From: Antennarius striatus
Taxonomy: Eukaryota > Chordata > Actinopteri > Lophiiformes > Antennariidae
Reading direction: 5' to 3'
DNA length: 64,000 bases
Assembly: GCF_040054535.1 (NCBI RefSeq)
Contig: NC_090787.1
Coordinates: 21,076,001-21,140,000 of the forward strand
Part shown: in pieces, positions 27,781-40,609 of the stretch
Layout of the letters: the number at the start of each line of letters is the position of its first letter
Position numbering within the stretch: the stretch's first letter is position 1
The notes under the pieces: model-generated
What the model was told of the DNA's origin: nothing
Seen by the model: only the letters and a program-made list of their open reading frames with translations
Database searches by the model: none
Position numbers and translations under genes: made by a program

Positions 27781-28109
27781 CACATGCAAACACACATGCA
27801 AACACACCAGGAGTGGTACACACAGATAGATTTCATCAGCTGGCTAACTGTACATGAGGCAAATTTGCCTAAATTTTCCTCAAACAAAAGTTAGCTCCCG
27901 GCCCAAATTGCACGCCACTTTTTTAACACCAAGACTCTATAGGAATCCTGAGAATTAGCTGTTAACACTGCAATCCAAGATTTGTGTGGATATCACAAAA
28001 AATGACAACGGAATCGGAAACTTTACTCCCCTTCTATTCGTTGGGAGACTCTGAATCCAGATTTAATTTTGGCTCCAATGGGAGAGACGAGTGGTTTTCT
28101 GGGTACTGG

Positions 28110-28848
28110 GAGGCAAATTTTCCAGGTGGCAGTGGATCAGGTGGTAGAGCAGGTCTTCCACTTGGGTTGACACTTTGAATCCCACGGTTCAACTTCCATT
28201 TTTTTGTCATTAGTCTTTGGGCAAGACAATTTACCTCCCTTGCCTTGACTTTGCTGATGTGTGATTGTTCCATTGGTGGTCGGAGAGGCTGTTGCCACAG
28301 ATTGGCTGGGGCAGCAGTGGCTCAGTGGTAGAGAGAGCGGTAGAGCGGGTCGTCCAATGTTCTCAGATCGGCGGTTCAATTCCCGCTCCCGCCCAAAAAA
28401 AACACCCGGAGGTGAACTGACAGTAGGAGGTGTCAGCTCACCTCCGGAGCACTACCGAGGTGCCCTTGAGCAAGGCGCAATCCCCCTTACAAGCTGCTCA
28501 TGTGGGCGCTCCACAAAGAGACTGCCCGCCACTCTACCTCCCATTGCATGCTTACAGGGCCCCTTGTGTGTGGTTGTGTTTATTACAGCGACCAGTACAC
28601 ACTAATATGCATGTGTGTGATTGATTAACAAAAACTAGAGTGTACGTTCTTAATTTCCCTTTGGGTATTATAAGAACGTATAAAATTAAAATTAAAAAAA
28701 AATTAAATGTTTCCGTCAGCCTGCCCCAGGGCAGCTGTGGCTACACATGTAGTTTACCCTCACCAAGTATGAATGAGGAGTGAATGAATAATGGCACCAC
28801 TGTGAGCACTTGAGAATGTACAAAAAAAAGATATATAAATCTAATCTA

Positions 28849-28850
<2 letters not shown>
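28110..28850 (+). mobile_element. SINE interrupted by a second SINE
   Basis: The outer element starts near 28110 (GGTGGTAGAGC A box, GGTTCAACTTCC B-box-like) and resumes at about 28712 with 'gggcagctgtggctacacatg', ending in 'gagtgaatgaataatgg'. The unbroken relation of these two halves can be seen in the related copy at 59826. The inserted element occupies about 28305-28700. Confidence 0.65.
28305..28700 (+). mobile_element. tRNA-derived SINE (family A), inserted copy
   Basis: GTGGCTCAGTGGTAGAG is a good tRNA-type A box and GGTTCAATTCC a B box at about 28372-28382, so RNA polymerase III promoter elements are intact. The body shares 'caccggagca' and 'gcccttgagcaaggcgc' with the copy at 5502. 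It ends in an A-rich tail near 28680-28705. Confidence 0.75.
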
Positions 28851-28886
<36 letters not shown>

Positions 28887-28898
28887 TAATGATGTTGA

Positions 28899-28942
<44 letters not shown>

Positions 28943-28971
28943 ATAATAATAATAATAATAATAATAATAGT
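28849..28971. repeat. Three-part trinucleotide array (TTA)n-(ACT)n-(TAA)n
   Basis: About twelve TTA units, a short spacer, about fourteen ACT/TAC units, then about ten TAA units. The first and last parts are reverse complements. Confidence 0.9.
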
Positions 28972-29033
28972 AATAAGCTTTGTTTCGGTCCATGTTTGTG
29001 TAGCATGCCTGTGTGTGCCTGTCCGCGTACAGC

Positions 29034-29043
<10 letters not shown>

Positions 29044-29070
<27 letters not shown>
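29044..29070. repeat. Short (CA)n tract
   Basis: About 27 bp of CA repeat in cerkl intron 3. Confidence 0.8.
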
Positions 29071-29075
<5 letters not shown>

Positions 29076-32000
29076 TGTTTCTATTTTATTTGCAGTTGCT
29101 TAACAGTATGAGTAAAGTGCAACATTGATACATACTTTACATACTTTGAAAAAGGGAACCCACTTTTAGTTATAGTTGTACTGCTCCAGAACAAAAAACA
29201 TTGTTAATGTCAGAATAAGAATTTAAGAATGAAGAGCTAAAAAGATAATGTAATAAATAGAGAATAGAATAGTATCCTAGCTTCCATTTGTTCTTCTCTT
29301 CACTGAGACATAAAGTTGTGTCAGTCACTGTTATGAGCACCTACATATTATTATGATTATATTTAAAGGGAGAGAAATTTGGGCTTAAATTTGAATACAA
29401 ACATGATTCCGAATGAATACTTCCTTTGTTTCGTGTCAGGTGGATAGATAGGGTAGCCCTCAAGATTCAACTGTTCAACTTATGAACATTCGGAGATACG
29501 AACAAACGTGAGCAGCCATATCTGACTGCTGTAATCAGCACTGCTGCATTCACACATCTCCGTTTGTTGTTGTGTCTGTGAATGTCTCAGAGCGTCAGCC
29601 TTCATACTTTGGATACTTTACTATTTATCATGGTTGATAAAGCAAAGAGAAGACAGTGGTAGTGGTAACCATCTCTCTGATGACAACTCTGCCCCTGACC
29701 AAGAATAACTCACTAAAAGTAAGCTACATGCTACATGCTACATGCCAAAGTACCATGCAGTGGAATTTTCAACATCAACAGCTGACTCTGGCTGTTGTTG
29801 TTGGGTTCACTTAAAAGCTGGTGAGGAGTTCCTTGAAGTGTTTCTTCTTCTCCTTATGCATTAAATTGTAAGGATCAAAATCTCACCTTAAACTAATGTA
29901 AATTGCTAACAGTCACATGAATTACGAGTGACGCTTAATGGTAGATACTGGAACTATACTTATGCATTTTAAAATTATTATAAGTTTTCAATCTTATTTA
30001 TTGTACAGTAACATAATATTGTAATAACCTGTGTTAATGTTACCCCAGCCTTACGCTGCTCATGTGTTAGGCTGTGGGAAGTTCACAAGACTTGGGAAAA
30101 GGACATGAGAGTTAGTGAGTTATTCACTAACAGGAGCCTGAATAAAGTCAGATAAAGCCTGTGTCTGCCCTTTACACCTTTACTGCAGTTATAGATAATA
30201 CAATATTATGTATTACAATATTATGTGCTTTCAACAGTTTCTTGGTGATTTTAAGAGTCCCATGTTTGTGGCGGACAGAAGAGTTCAGCTTACGAACAAC
30301 CTCTCAGACCCAACTGTGTTCGTAGGTTGAGGTCTACCTTAATTTACAAACATAGTTTTTATGAGTATTGTTTTTCCACTTGCCAGAATTTATGACACAA
30401 TTTCCTGTAAATTGCCTGCATTGTAGCTACTTTTCTCACTAACACCATTGAGTCCTCACAGGACCTTTACAATGAACGTCTGGATATTTTACTGGTGACC
30501 TAATTTTCCAGTGGTTTACCAGGTGCAATGTAGTGGGCGGGGTCAGGCTGACACTTAACACACAATAGAAATGTGTGTGTGGATTTAACTCTCAACAGGA
30601 ACTCTCCATTTCAGGTTTTCTGTTTGCTCCACGACGTTGAATCAAACTTAGATATTACAAGCGATGCATAAATGATGAGGTCAAAGGTGTCGCACACACA
30701 CACCACCATCGTTCTGTCACCATGGCATCGGTCTGACACATTATCGCTGGTCACCTGTCTGTCCGTCCATCTGTCTGTCTATCAAACCAGATTACTCAAG
30801 AGGCCCTGCAGCAAAATCACAACTTCTTTAAGTGTTGGCCTCACACTCACACACACGTGAATAGCTCACAGGTCGCGTGTCAACTCGCGTGGTCACACTG
30901 CACATCAAACCATGATGGCTTTTGTGACTTTACGCACCGCGACAGAGGAGTTTGCGGTGTGTTTGTCGAAGGTAAACGCAGTCTGTTTCTCCACTGCTGT
31001 GTGGACATTAAGCCTATTTTCCAGCCAGAGGTCAGCGTGAAAAGCGCATTGTTTTGTGAATGGTGGTGTTGCAGGGCAGGCAGTCCCACCACCACAACTT
31101 CTTAACCTTCAGGTCCAAACATTCTGCAGCACAATGGTGAGCAGAGAGCAGACACTTTCTGTTTCCAGAGCCTCATTCTGTCCTGTTTGCTGTGTGAAGC
31201 AGCTGCAGAACGCTGTGCAGGGAATGAATGGCAGTCAGACCGACAAAAGCTGTACAGTGGTGGTGTATAGAGTCTGTTTCTATGCACTATGGAGAAATGG
31301 ATTGCAGTTGTTTAACAGCACAACGGACTGACAGACAGACAGACAGACGGGCTCACTGGACGGCTGGACTGAGCTGGGACTGTTGGGACTCCTCCCCGGT
31401 CGATTGTCTTGTCAATCCAGTGTCAGTTTTCTGCTTACAGAGATGTTAGTTTGGGTTTACATGGAGACGTCATACAGCAGAAGCTCACAGCGATCAGATG
31501 GTGATACCATAAGGTCAGAATGAAAGATGCCACACATCATGTGGCCTGGAGCGATGTGGATGGATAGCATCCTGTTGAATTCAATTCCAAATATATAGAT
31601 TGATGAATGAATAACTTATTCAATGATGGTGTTACTGCTCCTGATGTGTCAACGGTCTGAGGACTCTATAAGTCTGAGAAGTCGGTGAGTGTATCCATAG
31701 CGACCTGATGAGAGGTCATTTTTTACAGTGAAGGTTTTATTCATTGGTCTGTGTTGTACGACACACAGTCGTCTCTTTCCCAGTTTATAAAAGGAGGCAA
31801 TTCAAAATAAAAAAATTTAAATAAAATTATTGTAAAATAAGAAAATAGTAAAAATATTCTCAGACACCTTTTATTTTTTTGTTGTTGAGAATCTATAATC
31901 TATATAACTGGATGTTTAAGATGCTTTCTATGTGCTACAGTTCACTAAACCCATTTGCAGTCTGCATTAATATGTAATTTGTTCTGAACAATATTCAGCA

Positions 32001-32339
32001 TCAATCTGCAGTCCTCTGTCAGAAACTCAATACGTTTTCCCGACAACACTGGGATTTTTTACCATGGTAACGGTCAGCAATGTGTAGCTGCCTGATGACC
32101 TGATGGATACTTGATCTCTACATCTGCCCGCCATCCCACCCTTTTCTGAGAAAAGATAGAAATAAATTAAACAATATGGCTTCTGATGAGATCGAGTTTG
32201 TGTGTAACTGAATGCATTTCATTACTTATTATGATTATTTTTTGGTATAAACCATTAATTTGTTTCTCCAGTAGTTGTCAGATGTCCCTGAAGCAAATAA
32301 TCATTTCCTGTTTTCTGGTTAAGTTCAGAGGTAAACATT

Positions 32340-32530
32340 GAGTTGAAGTTAGTGTAGGTGTGAGTGCATGCGTGCTTGTTTGTCTTGTATGTGGTGCTGC
32401 GGTTCACTGGCGGCACGCCCAGAGTGTACCCTGCCTCACGCTCCCAGTTGGCTGGGATGGAATCCAGCACCCTGGAACCTGCGACAGTGGATGAATCGGT
32501 TATGGAAAACGAATGAATGAATGAATGAAC
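32340..32530 (+). mobile_element. SINE family B, 3' part
   Basis: Contains 'cagagtgtaccctgcctcacgc' and 'ggctgggatggaatccagcacc' and ends in four to five GAAT units, the tail type of this family. Confidence 0.65.
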
Positions 32531-34584
32531 AGTCGAGTTTCACAGAACTGTGATCCTTAACCCAGGCTGGAGTCTTCCTTCAGCTCTCCCACCAAGTACT
32601 GGTTTTAAAACCTCCCAGTGTATTAAAATCTTTTTTCTAATATTATAGTATAATAATAATAGAGGACTTTCACCTTTGTTTTGGGTGTGATGGATGTAGG
32701 GATGAAGGGGGTCTTCTGATGGTTCTGAATCCATCACACCAGAGTTTCTGAATGACAGTTTTAATAACAGAAAAAATGTGTTGTTTTATTGTGTTTACAA
32801 ATTACACTTCACAACTCTTCGTGGTTATTTCATCTGTCATCTATCCATCCATGAACAGAAATATGCACAAGGGAATTCTAGTTCTTGAATGTTGGATCAG
32901 GGTTCTATCTAGAAGCACTGGTTAGTTCCCACTTCCCACCTCGTCTTGCTCATGTGGCGGGGGCTAGCTTGCAGCATTCTTCTCTCCTCCAGCTGCACAA
33001 CAGTATTTTGTAAGGCTGTCGTGGGGGTGTGAGTGTGATTGGTCCAGCCGGCGTCCGACATACCCTCAGTCATTTTGTCCTGGAGCTGGGCCCGAGATGT
33101 AGACAGGTTTAAGTTTTAGAACGGTTTAGTTAGATCACAAAGGAACGGCGTTGGTCTGAGTGAGGTTGTGCTCTACCTCATTGGGGGGCACCAAAACTGT
33201 CTGGAGCTTCTGGTGATGGTGGAGTCCAGTGGAGAGAAGCGGGGTGGGGGCTTTGGGGAGCCCCTCTCAGGAACTCCTGACAACCAGGTCATAGCTGTGA
33301 GGTGGGGAGATGGCAGGAGGTGCGCTGTGTGTGGGGTCATTAACGGGGCGAGGTCACAGCCTTTTGGGAGCAGATTATAGTAATGAGCTGGATAATGGAG
33401 CTGGAGTGTGTGTGTGTATTGATCTGTGCTGGTCTGTGGGGATTTATAATGCAGCCTCTAAATCTGCCTAATGATGGGCAGTACAGGGGGTCAGAGTGTG
33501 TGTCGCTGTGTTTGTATGGAGTCGATACAGTCTGAACACACACACATCCACTTGCTACTGATCTAACCAATAATTTGAATATTTAGAATCAGTCATCCCT
33601 CCTCCAGATGTTAGATTCAGTGATTAAGTTCTTATTTTTTGGTGATAAACAACATGACTGATCAAAACTAGCTTAACTCACTTAACCAGTACCTGACAAT
33701 ATAAAGATATTGCAGACACTTTGTTGTATCCTCAACAAATGGCTCAAAGAAGGGAAGCTCTAATGCCGTGACACTCAGAAGAGCCTCTGCCAAAGCCTAA
33801 CGGGTGCTAATGATTAAATTAATCCAAACCCCAGCCTAATGAAGCCATCTGTGTCATCACTGGATTACAGCGTCCACTGAGTGACTGAAATAACAACCAT
33901 TCATTCAGATCCTTTCTAACACGTTTAGTGAAAACCCATCAAGCAGATTTGTGTGATCCTGCTAACCGGAACACAACTGAAGTGATCAATTTACCTGATT
34001 GATAAATTGATAAACACGAACGCAAAATTCCATCGCAGGATGTCTATTGGTTGTGGAAATATTTCATTCTGGAACATTTCATTCAGTTACATATCAACTT
34101 ATGTCCACTTTAGAGAACACAGTTATATTATTACATTGAAACACAAGTTTAATGTGTTGTGTGACTGAGCTAGTGAGTTAAACAATTACCAATAACTAAA
34201 ATTATATTAATTTGTTCCAGCAAACAAAAATTTATGTTGTTTTTACATGATGTTTTTATGATGTTTTTTACATGATTAAGTATGAAAATAAAAACAAAAG
34301 TCACGAGAACACGCAGGCTGCATCTTTACCCAGCAGACGACACGTGGTAAAGAATGAGATGCGTTCTCAGCTGATGTTGTATCCATCCACCAAACAGCTC
34401 CTATCTCAGAATTTGTTTGTATGTTGAACAAAATATGGACAGAGCGACGGATCATATCTCAAATAACTCGCATGTTGAGCCGGTAGTGATGTCATGAAAC
34501 CACACTGATCCCTTTGTGTTTTTCACTTGTGGTGAGAAGTCATCAACGCCATCAAGAAAATGGTTTTAATATTTAGAGCTGCTC

Positions 34585-34586
<2 letters not shown>

Positions 34587-34680
<94 letters not shown>
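34587..34680. repeat. (TG)47 directly before the cerkl exon 4 acceptor
   Basis: A pure 94-bp TG tract followed only by TAACAG and then the exon. It takes the place of a polypyrimidine tract. Confidence 0.95.
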
Positions 34681-34683
<3 letters not shown>

Positions 34684-34686
34684 CAG

Positions 34687-34818
34687 GGTTCAGCACTCGT
34701 CCCAGGTACCTGAAGGTGTTCATCAACCCCAGCAGCCACAAGAAGGAGGCCGTTCACATCTACAGAGAACACGTGGCTCCGCTTTTCAAGATGGCCGACA
34801 TCCGCACTGACATCACCG
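34687..34818 (+). CDS. cerkl: cerkl coding exon 4
   Basis: Residues 155-198 and one base of 199. FSTRPRYLKVFINPSSHKKE is the first strand of the kinase-like domain and aligns with LKILLNPQSHKKEA of human CERKL. Acceptor (TG)n-TAACAG|GG, donor CACCG|GTCAGT. The frame closes on both sides. Confidence 0.9.
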
Positions 34819-35080
34819 GTCAGTCCCTCCACCTGGTTATTGATCCATTGATTATCAGCTGATAGTTGAAGATAATATTTTATACTCCAGAAGAGCAGTG
34901 AGCAGTTTCAGTTCATTCATCTCATGTGTTGTAATAAAGTCCTGTTGCAGAGAAGAACCTGAGATCTGTGTGTGGAGAAGGTCCAAAGGTCAGAGTTAAT
35001 GGCAGTCTCTGGTCGCTAAGTAACCTGATACAGGGGGAGGAGCTTAACCCATCTGTTGTGACAGAAGGAGACAACCTTCT

Positions 35081-35210
35081 CCTCTCCTCTCTTCTCCTCT
35101 CCTCTCCTCTCCTCTCCTCTCCTCTCCTCTCCTCTCCTCTCCTCTCCTCTCCTCTCCTCTCCTCTCCTCTCCTCTCCTCTCCTCTCCTCTCCTCTCCTCT
35201 CCTCTCCTCT
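35081..35210. repeat. Pentanucleotide (CCTCT)n array in cerkl intron 4
   Basis: About 26 units of a pure pyrimidine pentamer on the transcribed-sense strand, in a 611-bp intron. It lies about 220 bases before the exon 5 acceptor, and pyrimidine-rich sequence continues up to that acceptor. Confidence 0.93.
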
Positions 35211-35429
35211 CATCTTTTTCCCACTTTCTTATATTTTCTACGCTCCTCTCCTCCTCTCAACAGATGGTGTGATATCCATTGTCCCACTTTTTTTGGCATC
35301 CATCGAACACACACTTGCGTACATGTGACCACACACATGCATGAACACTATCTCTGTCCGTCTCAGTGTCGCTCCATCTGTTTCCCTCTGTTGTTCTCCC
35401 CTCTCCTCCGTCTCTGTTTCTCTCTCCAG

Positions 35430-35493
35430 TGACAGAGAGGAAGGGACACGCTCTGTCAGTGATGAAGGAATGCAAGCTGGATGAATATGACGG
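35430..35493 (+). CDS. cerkl: cerkl coding exon 5
   Basis: 64 bp coding for VTERKGHALSVMKECKLDEY and DG, residues 199-219 plus two bases of G220. It aligns with EGHALSLLKECELQGFDG of human CERKL. Acceptor CTCTCCAG|TG, donor GACGG|GTTAGT. Confidence 0.88.
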
Positions 35494-36944
35494 GTTAGTC
35501 ATCTTTTATCTCTTCTCAGTCCCTCTCTATAGTCTCCTGCCTGGGGACATAATATTTATAGTATCTTCCATAATTCCACAAGCAGTACATATTCAGACAT
35601 ATTCAGACAGATTATCAATAGAATGACAGGTAATTCAGCTCACCTTCATTTGGTTGCTTGATAAACCTTCTCCTGTTGAGTTTTATGAATGTTTTCAATG
35701 CTTATATTTTAAAATGATACCAGAATTTGTCTAACATTTGTACTTTGTACATCACTTGCAATACATAACTTGCTAATGGAGCCAACAAATTCATCATTTG
35801 ACAACAGAATATATTCAATACTGCTCTTTTTATATTTTAAAACAAAGCTAGTTAGCGCCAACATTGTATTTTTGAGAAGGGAAAAATACAATACTTATTG
35901 GGGCATTTTGTTTAGAACTTGGGCTATATAAAATAAAATAAACTTGAATATCAAACAACTCATTAATTCTATTGTGAACCTGCTTTGTTTACACAGACAA
36001 TCACATAAATGATTGTTTCTTTACATTCATGACATACAACACTGATGATGTAGTGCCCCTATGTAGTGTTTTGTTGTGAAATGGAACGTTGACGCAACCA
36101 TTAAAGCTACCGTTTTTTTCCACAGATTGCACAGATTCAAAGTTTCTGATTTCTGATACAGACACTTTTTCAAACTTTTTACAGTCTGTATCGCAGGCCA
36201 TCATCTCAGCCCAACAGTTCACCTCCAGAACTCTGACCATCAAACACATAATACATGTCTCACAACACTGGGAACAGTCAGACAATTATTGTATGACGGT
36301 ATTATATTTAGAGAAATTTATTTAAATTGCATTTCTGTTTTAATTTCTTAGTGATTTATAGTACTACAGTAACAAGTCTGAGTAAACAAACAAAAAAGAA
36401 AACAGATTCAGAGTTCCAGGGCAATACGAACAAATCACAGAGGTCAAATTAACAACATGTCATCTCACTCTGGGGTCGTCCTGCTTCTCATGTCTTCTGT
36501 GGCGACGCGTCATCAGAGGAACCGTTCAGAACGTCTAATCCAACCACAGACCTCCATGTTTTACAACATGCTCAATGATTGTGTTCCTGATCTCATCACA
36601 GACCACAGTTCTTCCTCTCTTTCCTCTTCTTCCTCACTTTCCTCTTCTTCTCTGACAGATAATTTTGGTAACTGTGATCATTGAACACATTTTGTGTGAA
36701 AGCAAAAGACTTCCGTTTCTTTCTGATTGTGTGAAACGTTCTGTTCATCTTCAACAGATGAATGTCAGCAATTGAAAAGGAAAAGCTGAATAAAGAGTGT
36801 TCATAAGGAGTGGAGTTAGTTTCTAATGTAATGTTAATGTGCTCTGCTGTAATGTGATGCTTCTGGAACAGATGCAGCTGAACCAGATAATTAAATAGCA
36901 GTTTACTGTTAGACACTGACACTAAAACACACTGACCCAGACTG

Positions 36945-37053
<109 letters not shown>

Positions 37054-37201
37054 TTAGGTGAGGTCACACTTTGACCCCTGACTGAACCTTAAACCTCACA
37101 AATGAAAACAGAAATGACAAAATGACATTTTCTCACAAGATACTGAAACAAGTATAATAAGAATGTCTGCAAAAATATTAAACACATCAATATGTGTGGT
37201 G

Positions 37202-37205
<4 letters not shown>

Positions 37206-37294
<89 letters not shown>

Positions 37295-37315
37295 CATGTG
37301 TGTGTGTGTGTGTGT
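37206..37315. repeat. (GT)n microsatellite, interrupted
   Basis: GT tract with single TATG, TCTG and GCATG interruptions, 155 bp after a CA tract, so the two can pair as an inverted repeat. Confidence 0.9.
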
Positions 37316-37391
37316 AAGCAGCTTTTGTGCTCAACCCTCATGAAGCTTAATGTGCTTAGAGAAGATAAGCTTTGTTGCTAAGCTAGCTGCT

Positions 37392-37393
<2 letters not shown>

Positions 37394-37436
<43 letters not shown>
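37394..37436. repeat. (GT)n microsatellite
   Basis: 43-bp GT tract in cerkl intron 5. Confidence 0.9.
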
Positions 37437-37437
<1 letters not shown>

Positions 37438-38745
37438 TGTTGTTCTCGTGAGGATTTGGTTGAAACCTACATTTGCCAATTAGTCCGACTGTCACCGTGG
37501 CGACCACAGTTTCAGGTAATCTCATCCACAGGAGGGGCGGAGCCTCAGAGTGTGTTTACCTTACATTTCCTGCAAACACAAACTCCGAAGATCAGTCTTC
37601 TCACTTTTTATTTAGGAACAGAGCTGATAAATGATGAGTTCAGATTGATCCATCAATATAAACTAATATTACTGCTAAAAGCCGCACAAAATCAAATCAG
37701 CGCATTAATCATGACGTGCAACAATGTTTAAACCAAAAACTGAAATGTGACGACAGCTTTATTTTGTTTAGTGTTTTCTCAACACTCATCTTTTAGTTTT
37801 TGTTTATCTTCTATTTTCTGCAGTTATCAAGGTTAGAGTTAGAAATTTGCAGAATCCCATCAATTTTGAGAAGTTATGAAACAAACTGCAAATCTTTGTA
37901 AAATTATGAAAACTTCAAACTTTCATATTTTATTAGACAATGCATAATTATATAGACTTACAAAGTCAGGCCTTTGATCCAAATTATATAACTAAAGATT
38001 GAGAGGCAGAGAATAGATCCTGTAGGTGTGTTTGACATGTTGTTGCTGACTCCAGGATACGTTTCAGGTGGTTTTACCGAGGATCCCAGTGACTACGACT
38101 ACCAAACTGGCCCCTCTCCTCACCTGGTGCAGGTGATCTGGCTCTAACATAACCTCACCACTGTCACTTCAGGGTGACCCAAACTCCCCTTGTGACAAAA
38201 ATGATGTGTGGCTCCTACACAAGATAAGATTATGATGACGATGCAACCCAGTAGTTTTGATTTTAGATCCAACACTTTGCTGCTAACTGAACGAGCCCAT
38301 TTCTGTTATCACTATAAAAAAAATCCACTCGACTAAAATATTTCAATTAATTTTAGAACCAAAGCCAGAACAATATTTAGAAAACAAAGTTTTACTTTCA
38401 GAAATCTAAACATATTTTTAGACTGAATATTTTTTTTGGAAGAGGCTGAGGCTACACATTTGATGACGCATTTATGGACCAGAATTACTTGCTTGATGGT
38501 TTTCAACAGTACTGTCGGTGCTACAGACATGTTTGTGTTGCTTTCAGAAAAATAATGAAGTAACTGATTTATTAGGGGAATTTAGAACTAAGGAACTCCT
38601 CAGCTATTGTACGTGGGGAAGCCGCACCCCCTGCTGGAGGTGTACATACTGGAGGAAACCTGTCCAAGGTGCTAGAAGTGAAATTTTTTCCCTGTCTGGC
38701 CGTCCACCTGTTCCCACTCTGTTCTTTTCTACGTGTGTCTGTCAG

Positions 38746-38876
38746 AGTGGTGTGTGTCGGCGGGGACGGGTCAGTGACGGAGCTGTGTCACGCAGTCATC
38801 CTCAGAGCTCAGATAGACGCTGGTTCTCCAGACAAACCAGTAAAAGCAGTGCTGCCCCTTGGAATCATTCCTGCTG
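38746..38876 (+). CDS. cerkl: cerkl coding exon 6 (GGDG nucleotide loop)
   Basis: Residues 220-263. It begins VVCVGGDGSVTELCHAVILR, the glycine-rich nucleotide-binding signature of the DAG-kinase superfamily, and ends with AVLPLGIIPAG. GGDG is intact at residues 225-228, so the nucleotide loop is not degraded. Acceptor CTGTCAG|A, donor GCTG|GTGAGA. Confidence 0.92.
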
Positions 38877-38988
38877 GTGAGAGTGGACCTACCCTCATAC
38901 AGGCCGAAGCATGTTGAATCTGATTGGACAGAGAACCTGACACATCCTCACGATGAAGAAACAAACTACTGTCTCCTCACCTTCACAG

Positions 38989-39063
38989 GTTCTACAGATG
39001 TGGTTTCCTGTTCTGTTCATGGAGTCAGAGATCCCGTCACTGCAGCCCTGCACATCGTCTTGG
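38989..39063 (+). CDS. cerkl: cerkl coding exon 7
   Basis: 75 bp coding for STDVVSCSVHGVRDPVTAAL and HIVLG. It aligns with [26 protein letters not shown], but the asparagine of GSTN is D here. A 112-bp intron separates it from exon 6. Confidence 0.9.
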
Positions 39064-39551
39064 GTACGTAGTACCTGCTTTACAGTATATTCTTTGATAG
39101 CTGTCAAGTCAACTTTTTTTATACAAAGAGAGGAAACCAACTGAACCTCCAAGAGTAATCATAAAGCAACAGTGACCAGGAGAAATTCCCCATTGGGGAG
39201 AAACGTTGGGCAGATCCTGACATTCTCCCATGACCGGTTGGGGTAAAAAAGGAAATTCAAAATTGTAGAGATGGAGACGGGTATCTGAGGTTATTCTGGG
39301 GGGGATTCAGGCCTACGTAGACAAAGAGCACAGCCAGTGGTGACTTCTAACATGGATAATCACATCCTGGCTTAGTCTTTAAATAAATCAGCTTGTCATC
39401 GACATACATGACTTAGTGGATCTTTGGTCACGCTATTCTAGGTCAGACCCAACTTTTGCAAATGTCTGTCGTCACGTCTACTTCACGGGTTCTATCTCTG
39501 CTCGTATAACATCCTAGGAGGGTTGTTTCTGTCTATGTCTGGATCTACAGC

Positions 39552-39581
39552 CACATTTAACTGGATGGGCAGTTAAATGTG
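39552..39581. other. Perfect 12-bp hairpin
   Basis: CACATTTAACTG and its exact complement are separated by six bases (GATGGG), in cerkl intron 7. Confidence 0.8.
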
Positions 39582-40039
39582 TTACCTGTACAGGTGGCTT
39601 CTGATACTTCTTAAGCTATTACCGTATAGTCATTACCGGTTCTATTTGTAACTGATCTCTACTGTGGTTTGGGGTTAATATTACCTAATCTGTCTATATT
39701 AACTTTCTTGTTGTTAATTTAAATATATTTCCTTTGAGCCAATCAGGAGCCTGTGTTCAAGTGAAGCTTGATTGTGAGTGGCTGATGTTAGCTTGATCAA
39801 ACACCTACATTTACGCGTGTCCTCAGTGACTGGAGTCAGGAGGGAGGATCAGGATCAGTTTCACCGTAAATCACAGGTTTCCACTGCTCAGCCTGCTGTA
39901 GCTCCGCCCCTTCACCTCACCTCACCTTTTCCCATGTAAAGCTCACAGCCAATCAGCAGGTAGCACAGGTAGCAAGGCCCGGCTCCTGTGTCTGAGCTGT
40001 GGTGAGATGGTGTTTAATTAACAGTAATTAAGACTGGAG

Positions 40040-40141
<102 letters not shown>

Positions 40142-40609
40142 CAGATGGGAGCATTCAGCCACACAAATAAGACTCATTACAGAACAATAAACAGTTCCCG
40201 TGGTGGGGGCTGTTCCCACGGACCTCCAGAACCAAGGTGATCATTTCAGAACATTTCCTGAGATCGTGCACTAATCTCACCAAGTCACAGGTGATGAGAA
40301 TTTCATTGATTATTAGTACCAGTAGAAGTCATTTGTTTGTCCAGTGGTGCTGACCGTACACAGATTAAATCTACATGATGTGATGGCTCCCTCCCCCTTC
40401 ACTCAGGAACTGGAGGAAGACTGAAAGCTCACCTCCACATGAGGACCCGTGTTGTAGTGACGCTCACCATTCCCTTATCTCAAGTGTCTCTGTCGCACGG
40501 GGACAACCATACATGAGAAGGTTGACCAACGGGAAGGTGATCCACGGCCAAAGACCAAAAATAAGAAACAAGATGCTTCAACAGAATTAACCTGTAATAA
40601 ATAAAACTA

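Larger units (their letters stand above)
27384..34686 (+). other. cerkl: cerkl intron 3 (7.3 kb)
   Basis: The largest intron. It holds a (CA)n tract, a nested pair of SINEs with a three-part trinucleotide array (28110-28975), a SINE B copy with a (GAAT)n tail (32340-32530) and the (TG)47 tract at the 3' splice site. The stretch 29150-32300 shows no coding evidence on either strand. Two tetranucleotide runs (GACA near 31330) are minor. Confidence 0.6.

Noticed and set aside
34968..35432. 154-codon frame rich in SSPLLSSPLL
   Set aside because: It is the (CCTCT)n pentamer array in cerkl intron 4; only 35430-35493 is exonic, in the frame supported by homology.
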